In this document: one piece after another, positions 35,751 to 47,958 of the stretch
How positions within the stretch are numbered: position 1 is the stretch's first letter
How the letters are laid out: the number at the start of each line of letters is the position of its first letter
Assembly (NCBI RefSeq): GCF_050948215.1
Contig: NC_135153.1
Coordinates: forward strand, 5,236,058 to 5,300,057
Source: Halictus rubicundus
Taxonomy: Eukaryota; Arthropoda; Insecta; Hymenoptera; Halictidae
DNA length: 64,000 bases
Direction: 5' to 3'
Translations under genes and position numbers: made by a program
The notes under the pieces: generated by a model
Database searches by the model: none
Told to the model about the DNA's origin: nothing
Seen by the model: the letters and a program-made list of their open reading frames with translations, nothing else

Positions 35751-36110
35751 TAGACTGCGGATTTTATGCATTTATGGAAAAAATGAATAGCTGCAATGTA
35801 AAACAGTTGAGAGAATAAAACAATTAAAGGATGATGATAAACGTATTACATTGATTTCGCTATATATGTCGCCAAGGCCTGAATGATAAACGTCACGGAA
35901 TTATCCCCACTACCGCGGAGTATACCCCGTGAGGGGCCACGAAGCTCGAGAAGTCTCGGTAAACATAGCACGGCGTTGTTGTTGATATATATCGAGAATT
36001 CACTGTATTTTCAGCTTTTTATAAAATTTTGAAAGAAAACAAGGTATTTGGCTGCTGTGCCTTAAAATTCTCGAAGAAAATGATTATTTCGCGTGAAGAT
36101 CCGCAGTCTA
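35751..36110 (-). mobile_element. Family A MITE interrupted by a family B insertion
   Basis: The family A ends TAGACTGCGGATTTTATGC (35751) and GATCCGCAGTCTA (to 36110) are intact, but the body is split by the family B element at 35849-36005. This dates B insertion after A. Confidence 0.75.
35849..36005. mobile_element. Family B MITE inserted in a family A element
   Basis: CATTGATTTCGCTATATATG on the left and CGAGAATTCACTG on the right, with TA flanks (35847-35848, 36006-36007). It contains the core CCCCACTACCGCGGAGTATA. 157 bp, non-coding. Confidence 0.75.
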
Positions 36111-37463
36111 TTTATTAATCCTACAAATCTGATACAACGGTGGGTATTCAGTATTACAGATTGAAGTGAATGAAGATCTGGAGTCGTGTCTGACCGCAAG
36201 CATTCCGAATCTACTTAGGGCCTTACCAAAACGCCCGCGTCGAACGGCGCCTCCTCTAGCTTCCTGTCGATCCGCGAATCGATCGATCGCGCGGCGGGAC
36301 AGTTTGAACGTTCGTCGGGGGACGTGAAATCGGAAATTCTCGGATACGATGAAAGAAGCGGAGGATAGGTTTTCCGGTTTTCTATGGTGTTTACCGTGAG
36401 GAATCGGTTACGTGGTCGATAGGAAACGGGGAACGGAATTCCTCCGATCCGAGAATAGCATAAGGGAGGCGGAGATCGCGTTTCGTTGGTAGTCGGCGAG
36501 GAATCGACCAGTGAAGAGCCGGGATAAAATCGGGACGACAGCCAACAAGGCGACAAGCAATTATAGAATTGGATTGGATCGAGGCGTTCGAGGAGGCTCG
36601 CGACGCCGGTTTCGTTTTATTTTAGCTTAGGCTTTCGAAGGCATCCGGTTCTGCATTCTCATCGCGGATCAACGCGACGATTACAGTGAGTGTTGTCCCC
36701 CTTTGAACCCGTAATTGTCGTTTCCTCTCCGCTTCGGGCTGCGTTTGTTGTTGAATAAATGTTGTAAACGAGCGACCAGGCGCTTCGACGGTGCGTAGTT
36801 CGAACGCGAGAACGGTGAAGTGCGGTGCTCCGGTGCGCGAACTCGGACACGGATCCTGTTTCTCGCGAAACGACTACGGTTTCCACCTCTTTTGCGAACC
36901 AAGATTACAAACCTGGCCCGTCCTCCACTTCCGCTTTCTTCCTCTCCTGATCGTCGACTCGCAGTAGACACGGCACGACCGTGATCAGACTGGCCGAGCG
37001 TGTCGGTGGCTGCTATCTTTTCGTCGGAGCTTAGGTAAATCAGTGAGTTTTCAAATAATTTTCGCTTGTTACGCAAGTGTATCGATAACGCGCCGATAGT
37101 GAAATTATCCTGAATCGCTGTCAAACGTAATAAAGTAATGGCGGTCTAGGCAACAATATTTTCCATCGCGCCGTAACGTTACATGATCTCGTACCCACCG
37201 AGAACGGTCAAAGGAGGCATTCTCATCGAACAAGATTTAATAATGCAATAGATTATTAATTATAGTTAGATTATCAACGCAGTTGAAATATTCAGTTCAG
37301 GCCACTCGCTTAGGTCGAGACGACGGGTACCTCTATCGACGTCGCGGACTATCGTCGGTGCCGAATGTTCCGGGTTGTTTCTAATCGATTTTCCACATTG
37401 ATCAGGTCCGAAGGGGCGACGAACAGTTCGTGAAAAGGGAGCGGAGAAGCACCAGCCGTCATC
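36111..37463 (+). promoter_or_regulatory. Upstream region of tropomyosin gene 1 (probable promoter and 5' UTR)
   Basis: This stretch is more GC- and CpG-rich than its surroundings, as promoter-proximal DNA often is. An acceptor-like CAG at 37403-37405 precedes the 58 bases before the ATG, so the coding exon likely begins with spliced 5' UTR. A possible donor (ACA|GTGAGT) sits at 36686. The open frames here on the minus strand are composition artefacts. Confidence 0.4.
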
Positions 37464-38894
37464 ATGGAGGCGATAAAGAAAAAAATTGCGGCGCTGAAGA
37501 TGGAGATGGACGCCGCGAACGAGAAGGTCGAGACGAACGAGACCAAAGCGAGACAGGAGAATATGCGCGCTGATAGTCTGAACGACGACAAGAACGACCT
37601 GCAGAAGAAACTGGCCCAGCTCGAGCGGGATTACGTAGTTGCCAAGGCCAATTTAGAGCAGTCCACCGCCGATTTGGAGCAGTGCGAGAAATCATGGTCT
37701 AGGGTGGGCAAAGACGGCGAACCTATTCAGAAGAATATTATTCACTTGAACTGTTACAAACTTTCGAAAATACATTTTCCATTGACAGGCCGAGCAAGAT
37801 CGTACTTCCCTGACGAAAAGAGTGCAGGAGATCGAAGCGTCGCTCACGAAGAAAGAAGAACTGCGTCTTACTGCTCAGACGAAGCTCGGACGAGCGACAG
37901 AACTCGCCGACGATGCTCAGAGGTTCTTACCGACAATGCTAGTCCCTCGTTTCCGCGTGTCATTTTGATTTCTAACGAAAATTCTGTCTCTGCAACGAAA
38001 AGCAAACGTTCGCTCGAAATCAACAGAGTCATTCTTAACTTCGTTTGGTTGCTTGTAAAAGTTGTTTGTGAATAAAGACTAGCTAAACGTGGCTGGACAC
38101 GAAGTTCAGCTCTGGAGCTGAATTTTTCTTGTAGCGAATTCAACCGAGCCGGGCGTTAACACATTTTGGTTCGCAGAATGTGTAAAGTGATGGAAGACAG
38201 AGGTCGACTCGACGAGGAGCGCACGGAGAAGCTGATGCAAGAGCTGAAAGATGCCAGACTGATCGCCGAGGACGCGGACGCCAAGTCTGACGAGATCTCG
38301 AAGAAGCTGCAGTTCGTTGAAGAGGAGCTGGAAGCAGCCGAGGAGAGAGTGAAAACCAGCGAGGCGTTTGTATAATTTCGTTACACAATTTCTTCCGATT
38401 GTCTCTCGAACAAGTTGCATAAACATATTGTGAACGCGCCAACAGGAAAATCATCGAACGAGAGGATGAGCTGTTCATCGTGCAAAACATCGTTAAATCC
38501 TTAGAAGTATCCGAGGAGAAGGTATTTGCACTGTACTCGACGCGTTAATCTGACGGAAAGTTACATCGATTTAAAAATCTGCTGATTTAGGCCAACCAAC
38601 GAGTGGAGGACTTCAAGATACAGTTGAAGGAGCTGAAAAAGAAGTTGAGGGCGGCCGAGAAACGCGCCATTCTCGCTGAGAGAACAGTGAAGAATCTGCT
38701 GAAGGAAGTAGACATGAAGGAAGGTAAATTCGGCCGTATTGCCTGTACCGTTATGTTGTTCCGTGTTATGGTATATTTGCAAGCGTTTTGTTAACGACGA
38801 TTCTCTTGCAGACGAGCTCAGAGAAGAAAAGGAGAAGTACAAGGCGGTTTGCGACGACATGGACGCCACGTTCGCGGAAATGACCGGATACTAA
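37464..38894 (+). CDS. Tropomyosin, copy 1 (284 aa)
   Basis: Coiled-coil dimer that binds along actin filaments. Six coding exons in phase: 37464-37703, 37789-37922, 38177-38365, 38446-38521, 38591-38723, 38812-38894. The product is exactly 284 aa, the canonical long-tropomyosin length, and is heptad-patterned throughout. It starts MEAIKKKIAALKMEMDAANE, has KSLEVSEEKANQRVEDFK in the fifth exon region and ends DDMDATFAEMTGY. It departs from the highly conserved muscle forms (which start MDAIKKKMQAMKLE, family knowledge) in exons 1-2 and in EREDELFIVQNI where a MELEEEL-type sequence is usual. No alternative exon copies were seen in its short introns. Likely poly(A) signals lie at 39088 and 39371. 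It is followed by a second tropomyosin with identical exon sizes. Confidence 0.93.
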
Positions 38895-40468
38895 AACCCC
38901 GGGAACGGATGGAGTTTCATTTATTTTGTTATTCTGTGCCTCTTTCGCTTGTTTGCTACATTTAACATGGTTGCCATGCTTCGGTCGTCTGCCTCCAGCT
39001 ACGCCGACTCGACACGTTCTAGCGTTTTGCTAATGATTCGGATGCTTCACGATTCATTCGCTACACGGATTCTGCAACTAACAGGCGAATAAACGATCGC
39101 AAATATCGCTAGTTTATTAACACGAAGACCAAAGTATCTTCCGCTGGACCGCTTTGCTTCGCTTTGATAACGCTCGACCGGTTGCTGCTGCCTAACCGGC
39201 CCGATTTGCTTCGAAAACGATAGTCTTTCTTGTTTTCTTTTTCTTTGGATAGAATTAACGATAGACCATGTATTTTTCTTTCAGAGGTTTCAGGGAGGAG
39301 ATCGCGATACGTGAAAGCAAGCACGACTCTGTGCCCCCTTTTTATCATTGTATAACGAATCCGAATTTTCAATAAACGGTATTTAAAAAATTACACCCGC
39401 TCGTCTCATCATTTGTTCTTCGCTGTCCGAATATTGTGCTCTCAGGAGGTTAAATAGAGAAAAGTAAATGTCTCCCAACTTCGTCGATTCTCATTCGCCG
39501 CTTACATATAGATTTTCGAAATATTGGACATTTTTTTTTTTGAGAAACGATCATGGAGTCTTGTGAAATTTCAAACAAAAACTGAGATCCGATAAATTAT
39601 TTTTATTACAATCTACGCGAATTTTGTTGTAACAATAAGATAGAATTTGGACGTTTATTTCTCGTCCGCATAATATGTTTATTCGTGACTGAAAAATTGT
39701 AATTTTAGTACCTGTTAACGTGGTTCCGTGTGAACCGGCCGACGGGAAGAATATAAACGTCTAGAGAAGTCGAGGAATCCGTTTGCGTCTAACTAAAGAA
39801 ACGGACTGTTAGGTTCTTTTGCATTTCTTTGTGTCTATAAAGCATTGTCCTCGCCGGTCACCGAGTGCAGTAACCCGCGAGCTTTGCTTTGAAAGACCGT
39901 AGGGACTCGGTCTCGAGGAAACCGATTTTTCAAACGCCAGTACGTAAAAAAAATCCCACAATTCCCTCACGAACAAACGCCGAACAACAGTCTCGCTAAA
40001 GTGTTCACGTGTTTGAGCATTAACGATACTTTCGGAAGTGAATTCAAGTGTTCTAGAAATCGAACGAGGTTACTGTCTGATCGATGTGTCGTCTTTTTGT
40101 AACAATGAAAACAAAAATATCCATCTTATCAAAACGCTTTCCAAGAAATCAAATTTTTCTTCGCCCATGCATAAAAGTCCCATTTCTCAAACTGTATGTA
40201 AAGTCAACTTACCGGATGCGTTTAATCCGCACATTAGAATAATTTATCATATTTCGATAGTGAGTTCTTTTTTCGCGACGAACAAAAAAAGGAAAGAGTT
40301 TCATGTTGGACAATTATTTATACGTTTTTCTTCGTGTTATAGGTGAAAGTAGTCTGGAGTTGTTGAGATACTGTTTCTGAAAATTGCGAGGCAATTAATC
40401 GAATTAACAAATTCTCTTAAATACAGGCGCAGCTTCTTTCGGGGTATTCGTGATCGAACGGCGGCGCG
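38895..40468. other. Tropomyosin 1 3' UTR and tropomyosin 2 upstream region
   Basis: Two AATAAA signals (39088-39093, 39371-39376) probably end copy 1. Copy 2 has an acceptor (ATACAG, to 40426) 42 bases before its ATG, so it probably has its own upstream non-coding exon. No other gene was seen. Confidence 0.45.
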
Positions 40469-42281
40469 ATGAACGCGATTAAAAAGCGCCTGCAGACTCT
40501 GAAAATCGAGAAGGATCTGGCGATGGATAAGGCGGACATGTGCGACCAACAGGCGAAGGAGGCGAATCGGCGAGAAGAGAAGCTGAAAGACGAGGTGCGC
40601 GAATTGGCGAAGAAACTGGTACAAATGGAGCGTGATTTGGAGCTGAGCAAGGCCCAGTTGGAGAAGTCGAATAGAGATCTGGAGCAAAAGGAGAGGGTCT
40701 ATATCGTGGTTAGTAAATGACGACACGCCTACGTTGATATCTTGATTTCAGTGTTTCGTACATTTGACACGGGACATTCTGTTTGATTTCGTGGACAGAC
40801 TCAATCGGAATTGGCAGTTTTGAACAGAAAAATGCAGCAGTGTATACACAACATGGAGAAATCGGAGGAACGCCGTCTGACGGCTCAAGCGAAGCTGGCG
40901 CAGGCGATGGAGACTGCCGAGGATGCGAAACGGTTAGTGACCTTCAAACGAATTACTAACTTGAAAGTACACAGCATTACTTTACCTCGCGATCAGGAAA
41001 TCTAGCCTCTCCTAAGGTAAACTAATCAATCCTGCGTGAACTTCAGTTACTACACTTCACATATTTATTGCCAAGTATTTTATATTTTAATATTTTATTA
41101 TTTAATATTTTAACCCTTTGCACTCGAAGCTATTTTAACTCCAAAACGAAACATTTTTCATGTTATACATACGAAAATGGTGCAATTTACTCGTACAATA
41201 CGGAAATGTTTAGTCGTTTATTAAATACAAACAAATTTAATAATGCAAACAATATTTTGAATAACGATACAGCAATTTTTAGTGGTGCCTTACAGTCACC
41301 ATTCGAGTGGTAAGGGTTAATATTTTTGTATATTTTAAGTATTTTATCATTAAAGTCAAAATATAGAAAACTCGAGTTGAATGGATATTTTTCACTAGGA
41401 GCAACCCCAATAATTTGAAGCCTAATTGATCCTTTTATTATTGACTAACGAAGCCGTATATCAACCATCTGGTTTTAGTAGAGAAAAATTCGGAAGAACG
41501 CGTTACCTTTTTTTATGGATCAAGTCAGTCCAGTAATTCTTGTTGGAAATGTCAGGTGATTCGGGACGATTCGATTGACGATGGGCATGATTTCTTCTAG
41601 CATTTGCAAAGTGCTAGAGAATAGAAGCAAGCAGGACGAGGAGAGGATGGACCAGTTGATGGCACAATTGAAAGAAGCGAGGCTGATTGCTGAGGACGCG
41701 GACACGAAATCGGACGAGATCTCGAGGAAGCTAGTTTTCGTGGAGGACGAATTGGAAGCTGCCGAGGAGAGAGTGAAATCGAGCGAGGCGTGAGTACGCA
41801 AATGAATTGATTGGAAAGAAATGTTCATTATTTCTATAATTCGTAGGAAGATTATGGAACGAGAAGACGAACTGTTCATCGTTGGCAATATATTGAAATC
41901 TCTCGAAGTATCCGAAGAAAAAGTAATTGTTATTTTAACGATCCGCAAGCTTTTACTGGTTACCACGATCTAATATGTTTCGCTTCTCGTAGGCTAATCA
42001 AAGGGTGGAAGAGTTCAAATTGCAGTTGAAGGAGTTGAAAGCGAAATTGAAAACTGCCGAAAAGAGGGCCATCATCGCCGAGAAGATGGTGAAAGTATTC
42101 TCGAAGGAACTGGATGCGAGAGAAGGTTATTCTCAAGAACGTCTTATGTTTTTCCTTTACATTTTTATTTATTACTTACTTGTTTGTTGTTTCCCCAGAT
42201 TTTCTGTTCAGAGAAAAAGAAAAATACAAATACATCTGCGACGACATGGACTCCACGTTCTCCGAACTGACTGGATACTAG
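40469..42281 (+). CDS. Tropomyosin, copy 2 (284 aa)
   Basis: Actin-binding coiled-coil protein. Six coding exons in phase: 40469-40708, 40799-40932, 41601-41789, 41847-41922, 41993-42125, 42199-42281; their lengths (240, 134, 189, 76, 133, 83) equal those of copy 1 exactly. 284 aa. It starts MNAIKKRLQTLKIEKDLAMD, continues with ICKVLENRSKQDEERMDQL and KSLEVSEEKANQRVEEFK, and ends DDMDSTFSELTGY. Its first half is closer to canonical insect tropomyosin than that of copy 1, but both share EREDELFIV and QLKELK, which canonical forms lack. The last exon (FREKEKYKYICDDMD) resembles the Drosophila Tm2-type end. AATAAA at 42663 may be the poly(A) signal. Muscle versus cytoskeletal expression cannot be told. 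Confidence 0.93.
41110..41320. mobile_element. Family I TTAA-bounded MITE in a tropomyosin 2 intron
   Basis: TTAACCCTTTGCACTCGAAG on the left and CATTCGAGTGGTAAGGGTTAA on the right form an inverted repeat bounded by TTAA. TTAA plus CCC termini fit piggyBac-type MITEs (inference). It lies in intron 2. Confidence 0.65.
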
Positions 42282-42406
42282 TCAAGCTTCTGTCAAAATA
42301 TTATTTTCGACATCAGTGTGCATTTATTTTGTGCCCTTTTTATTCAAATTAAAATTTAAACCACCGTTTATTTTCGTATTTAACATTATTCGTCATTGAT
42401 AACGCT

Positions 42407-42563
42407 TTAACAGTAGAATTACCTAAATGCGACTACATATATTATTTTAAAATTCCGCCAAAATTGAATTTATTTGGATCTCGCGCGAGTATAATATATG
42501 CTTGAACAAAGAAGTTCGTTAAAAAATTTTTCACGAGGACATTTTTATAGTTCTAGTTGTTAA
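42407..42563. mobile_element. Family J TTAA-flanked MITE
   Basis: TTAACAGTAGAATTACC at the left and ATAGTTCTAGTTGTTAA at the right match the family J termini. It is a short copy in the 3' flank of tropomyosin 2. Confidence 0.6.
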
Positions 42564-42730
42564 ATTAGATGCACGTTATTTAGAAAGAACTAGATAAACG
42601 ACAGCCCTTCGTAATTGTAAATTTTAGTATAAAATGTCCTGAATTTATTGGGTCGTAACGTAAATAAATTCGGTTGTGTTCAACATTTTTATGTACTAAC
42701 AAGCTACACAGTTATATTCGATCGATTATA

Positions 42731-43270
42731 CAGGGTGTTCGACTACAGGTGGGGGAAAATTTAAGGGGTGGTTCTCCAAGACGATATAAGACGAAAATGA
42801 AGAATAACAAATTGCGATTTCGGCTTTATTTTTTAGTTATTATCAATTAAATATCCGCCCTAAATGCGGCAACCTGACCAACAGAGGTGTACATTGTTTA
42901 TGTCATAGAGGCGCGCGGTAGTCACAAATCAAAGGGGGTTCTCGCTCGCACCCAATGGTTAGGCTTTGGCGTCGCACACATTAGCCAATAATTCGGCTAG
43001 AACCGAAAATTTGTTTGAATGAACCAATCGGACGGTTTACACTCGCATACTTGCTGAATTCCTACCAGGTGACTTCTAGTGAGGCACGTGGAGTATCTGT
43101 CACTTGATACGCGACTGTCGCATGACGTAAGCAACGTACACCTCTGTTGGTCGGGTTGCCGCATTTCAGGCGGATTTTTAATTGTTAATGACTAAAAAAT
43201 GAATTTCCGCCTTATATTGTCATGGAGAACCACCCCTTAGATTTTCTCCCACCTGTAGTCGAACACCCTG
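42731..43270. mobile_element. Family Q foldback MITE (540 bp)
   Basis: CAGGGTGTTCGACTACAGGT and ACCTGTAGTCGAACACCCTG form a perfect 20-bp terminal inverted repeat, flanked by TA (42729-42730, 43271-43272). Inner arms also mirror: GCGGCAACCTGACCAACAGA and TCTGTTGGTCGGGTTGCCGC. No transposase; Tc1/mariner-like by target. Confidence 0.85.
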
Positions 43271-45607
43271 TATATACTGCGGGTGGTTTCTTGTTATGTA
43301 AAATTATATACATTTGCAATGAATCGTAACTGAATCCTTAGAGTGAGAACATGTTTCGTGGTTTCAACCGAAATTATTTACGTCACAACTTAATAAATAC
43401 ATTCATTTTGCACATATCGTGCGTTCTTAAGAAAAGTGACACAATTCGAACATTTTTGAACTCATTTGCATCGTAAGGAAATATGAAAAGAAGGCCTTTA
43501 TCACCAAACTTTTTTTTATTATATTTAAGTAGAAAAATGACTACAAGTAAAAGAACTTCATATTTCAGCATGATAAGAAAAAAAATTGAGCGTATATATA
43601 CGCTCCGGTGATAGCGACCAGGAAAATTGAGCGTACATATACGCTAATGATGCAAATGGGTTAAATGTCTTTTATTCGTTCACTAGCTTTGAAGTCGCTC
43701 TAATTTTTCGCAGTAAAAACGTCACAATTCTGATTCAACCTTTCAACAATTACTCGTTGGAAAAACGACACAACTCAAAATATATTTATTATTAAAAATT
43801 ATAATAATAAATATATAACTTGTGGTGTATTTTCTAACTAAAGTACATGATAATCAACCCAGTATCTAAATAACAACAAATTATTGTATGTCTCTAAGTT
43901 GGTTATATACAATAAAAAAAAAAAAATTGGCAATTTTAGGTAATTTTCAAATGTCTCTCCTGTAAAATTTACTTTTCTTGACTTATGTCACTTTTCCTAT
44001 GAATGAACGATATATTGAATGAAATAAAATTCATTGAAGATCTCGAGGCTCAGGGCAATGATAAGAAATAGTTTTCGGGCACCACTCTTTATGCTGATAA
44101 CTATTTAATGCGCAACTATTGATAATATAACTATTTGTGGATTTCGATGAAATTTTACTGTCTCGCTACGTTTCTATTTGCCGTTTCGATAGAGATGAAT
44201 ATTAAATACAATTTAACCGAATGGTTGCGTTCTTAAAGTACAATTTTGAGGATCCTCTTAAGGGTTAGAAAAGATTTTCATTTCTGGTCGTACGATTGGC
44301 GAATTCGGGGGGGGGGGGGGTTGAAATGAAACGCCGTGGTAGTCTGGATTGTTTTATAATACTTTACAGGATATCAATTTATTTTATCGATTCTACGATC
44401 GACACAATGCTTTGAGACGCCATACCACCGACTAGATACAGTTTTCAGTTGTGGCCACGTCGTTTCGCTGTTCTCGGGCGGTCGCTCGAAACAGGGAAGA
44501 AAAATTGGCGACGCCCTGGCGTTGAACAGCACGGTGGCCACGCTTCGCAGGCACACGAACACACACGCACACCGTCGCATTCGCACCGTGGATTTTTTCC
44601 TCTAGTTCTCCCCCGTACCTTTTGTTTTTACAACGACGCTAATAGTAGTTACAGTAATAATTGTTCGTTTGATTTGCTCGTTGTCCACGCCTCCGTTCGA
44701 TCGCAAACGCGGACAAAACCGGTGACGTAACTTCGAACGCGTCGATTAGGAAATAGAAAGCTGACGCGCAGGGGAAACTGGTCCGAATTCTACGTGCCCA
44801 GAGAATTTTCGACAGACGATCGAGCCGCGCGATCCAATTTGATTTTTCATTCGAACGCGTCGCCGTAAAGTTGCGATCATTTTCGATCCCGCCGATTCGT
44901 GGATCCTGCAACGATATTTATTCATTCAGATCCTCGTGTTAGGATCGATCGTGCCGTCCGCGCGGGTCCGTGGACCTTTCGATGTATTTCGAGTTTCGAG
45001 GCGTCGCAAGTTACGTCACCGTATTAATTAAAACACATCGTTCGTAGCGTCGCGGGGCTCGATTGTTCGACCCAACGATTAACGAAGAGATAATTACGCT
45101 CGTCGGTTTGGTGATGCGTTGATTGGCCGAGGCGACGAACATTTACAACCGGGTTGTCACTTGCGAAACGCCGTCAGATCGAGTCCTGACAGGGCATCGG
45201 ATTCGGCAACTAAATCAGCACGTTCTCAAAGAAATCTGATGATCCTCGGGCATAAACTTGTCCTACATTATCCATTCGAACTACTTCTCGTTTCTATGTA
45301 TGTACACTGTCGCTCAAAAGTTTGGAGTACGTATTCTAATTTCGAAACGAACGCTGTAGTTTCGATCAATTTCTACCGTTCTCTCTCGCAGTTAATACGA
45401 AATTAATGTGATTGCAATAATGGATCGAATGGCAGAGACAGTTCCAAATTTTTGAGCGGCAGAAATCGATTTGAAGCAATTTGAATACAAGCACAAACAG
45501 GAAAATCCTAGGATCAGAGAACAGACGTAGAAGATATCAACCGAACGTGAAAAGCAAATCGTTCTTTCGTTTGAAGAATGAAATAAATAGCAAACTAGAG
45601 AACGATA
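43271..45607. other. Gene-free stretch with twin palindromes
   Basis: Two copies of AAAATTGAGCGTAYATATACGCT occur at 43583-43604 and 43624-43645, centred on AGCGTATATATACGCT and AGCGTACATATACGCT. A poly-G run lies near 44308. From about 44400 the sequence becomes GC-richer, but no exon could be supported. Confidence 0.4.
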
Positions 45608-45915
45608 CAGTCATTTCTCGATATATGTCCCAAATATCTAGCGGATAAAAGTCGTAGAGCTATCCCCACTGCCGCGGGCTATTCCCCGTGAGGGGCCACG
45701 AAGCTCGAGTGGCCTCGGTCGCCGAGGAGTGTATCAAACAATAGTATCTTCTAGCCGATATATGTCCCTGGGTAGACCTGTGTTATTTTTACGTTCCTCG
45801 GCGTCCGAGGCCTCTCGAGCTTCGCAACCCCTCACGGGGTATACCCCGCGGTAGTGGGGATAATTCCGCGACATTTATCACCCAGGCCTTGGCGACATAT
45901 ATAGAGAAATCACTG
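45608..45915. mobile_element. Family B foldback MITE, full-length copy
   Basis: CAGTCATTTCTCGATATATG on the left and CATATATAGAGAAATCACTG on the right, TA on both sides (45606-45607, 45916-45917). The two halves mirror for most of their length, including CCCCGTGAGGGGCCACGAAG and its complement CTTCGCAACCCCTCACGGGG. It is the best reference copy of the family in this window. Confidence 0.85.
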
Positions 45916-47709
45916 TATATCGTATTTCAGATAAAAGATCGTAATGAGTTCCACGAGATAATTCTCAGGAACAGAACAAACGTTCGTCGCCTTGGAGAAA
46001 TGAATTTTGTTTTTTCATCCAGTGTAATGTCCAAAGGTTCCAAGATGTTCTCGGAAGTGGAAAAACAATCGGATAGCGAAAGAACTGGTTAAAAAACGTA
46101 CGCAGTCGTCGTACGACGGAGGTTAATCGGCCGGTGACATAATAAAACATGTACAAAAATCTGTTATCGTTCAATAAACGATACCCGCTTCCCGCACAGG
46201 GCCTAACAAATTAATCGAACTCTACGAGTTTGATTGACGTGCTTCTCGTATATACATTCATGTAATAATGTATGCGCATACACGCGCTTTAAGTACATAT
46301 ATATATTTATATAAATTTATATATACGCATACCTACGCCCTCGTCTTCGCAGTGTCGCGCACACTTCCGGAACTTAGCTGTTATTAAATTATACACTGCG
46401 GTCCAAAAGCTTAGGCTCGCCTCTTTCACCCAAAGTAAAGTAATTCAAAGTACCGTGAAAGCTAAAAAATAGAATATAAACTTTTAACTGTCAAACTTCA
46501 ATTCTAAAACGAAAGAATCATTATATATTTAGTTTAATAATCATCTTCAACGTTTGAATTCAAGTCCAAACATTCTAAGATAGTATAAGGATAAAGAGTC
46601 TACTCATTTTTACTTCATACTTCATATCGATCAATTTTACTCTATTTGCAATGTTGCATTTTAAAGAAACGCATCTTACAATGAAAATAGAGAGAAATCA
46701 AACGTTCTATGAAACTTCAATTTTAAGGAGAAAGAATTATTATATGTTTATCTTAATAATCATCTTCAACGTTTGAATTAAAGCCAAAAAAATTCTAAGA
46801 CAGAATAAAAATGAAATAAATAAATTCCATCAATAAATTTTATCCTATTTTTATGTCACATTTTAAAGAAATGCGTCTCGCTGAACGAAAGAACATATGT
46901 AAGAAATAAGTTGAAAAATGCACGTCCATAAATTCCTAGCGTTCAACGTGAAATCGAAAAATAATTTTGCGCGAACACGGAGAATTTTGGGAACGAGGTC
47001 CTAAGTTTTTGAAGAGCAGCGCGTTCAATGTCTCGAACAGAAATGCAGCGTGTTCGCGTAGCAACGGTTTTTTGGTAAAATACATCGAAAAAACGTGTTT
47101 AGCCTAGGGATCGCTCGGGATCGCGTAAAATTATTGTTATCGGAAATAGGAAGTGATCGGCCGTGTTTTTGGCACACTCGAGTAGTTTGCGGAATGGCAG
47201 TGTCGTGGAACTTTCGGAACTCTCCGCCGCCGAACAAGATACGCAGAAACGTGCGCGCGGCGCGGCGCGGCGGCAATAGCGTTTATTTTTACTTTCGAAA
47301 TCAGTCTGAGGGTACGCTTGAATTCGTTGCGGGTCACTCGGAGACTCTTCTTCCGTTTCTCTCGGTTTCGAATCCGACAAAATCGATATGCTTTTGAACG
47401 TTGTCGCCGAGTTTACAATTACTTTTACGCTAGGAGATCCGTGTCTCGCTGGAAAACATTTAACTGTAAATATCTTTCGTGACTTTTCGAGGTGCGAAAC
47501 GAAAGTACCGAAACACACTTCAGATCGTACCTAAAGTTAATAAAATCGTTGGTTTCAGTCGACTTTTTCCAAAGCGTATAACAGGTATTTCGAATACAAA
47601 CGTGTAAACCTTTGTCCCTCGCAGTTGTGATTTCTCAGTCGTCAAGTACAAAAAGTAAAAACACGTAATATCGCGTACCAAAGGATTGTAAAATTCTGAG
47701 TTGCAATCC
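45916..47709. other. Gene-free stretch
   Basis: It includes a TA-rich tract near 46290-46330 and two related segments at about 46470-46630 and 46700-46870 (both with AAAGAATYATTATATRTTTA and AATAATCATCTTCAACGTTTG), i.e. a diverged direct repeat of about 230-bp spacing. The open frames on both strands around 47025-47518 overlap each other and match nothing. Confidence 0.45.
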
Positions 47710-47958
47710 GTGTCGCCAGATCAAGACTTGTTCCCCCACTCCCCATTTCCCCTTCTACCGCGCTATTCCCCACGCTTCCGCCGCGGTCGGATCAAGACTT
47801 GTTCCCCCACCCTGACTTCCCCTTCTACCGTGCTATTCCGCCACGGCTCGGTCACGTGATGCGTCTCTGTCGTGTATACTCCGGTACTGGCAGAAAGAGA
47901 GAGAGAGAGAGAGGGTAACTATTTCCCCTCAATTCGTGCTCCCCTTATCTGGCGACAC
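47710..47958. mobile_element. Family D MITE, uninterrupted copy
   Basis: It starts GTGTCGCCAGATCAAGACTT and ends TTATCTGGCGACAC. The segment GATCAAGACTTGTTCCCCCA occurs twice inside (about 47719 and 47791). It also contains a GA microsatellite (47893-47913). It is the empty-site reference for the interrupted copy at 58167-59368. Confidence 0.7.

Noticed and set aside
36215..37124. Overlapping minus-strand open frames of up to 147 codons upstream of tropomyosin 1
   Set aside because: Arg/Ser-rich frames in GC-rich promoter-like DNA with no family resemblance.
47025..47518. Four overlapping open frames on both strands
   Set aside because: Mutual overlap and lack of any recognisable domain; composition effect of GC-richer DNA.
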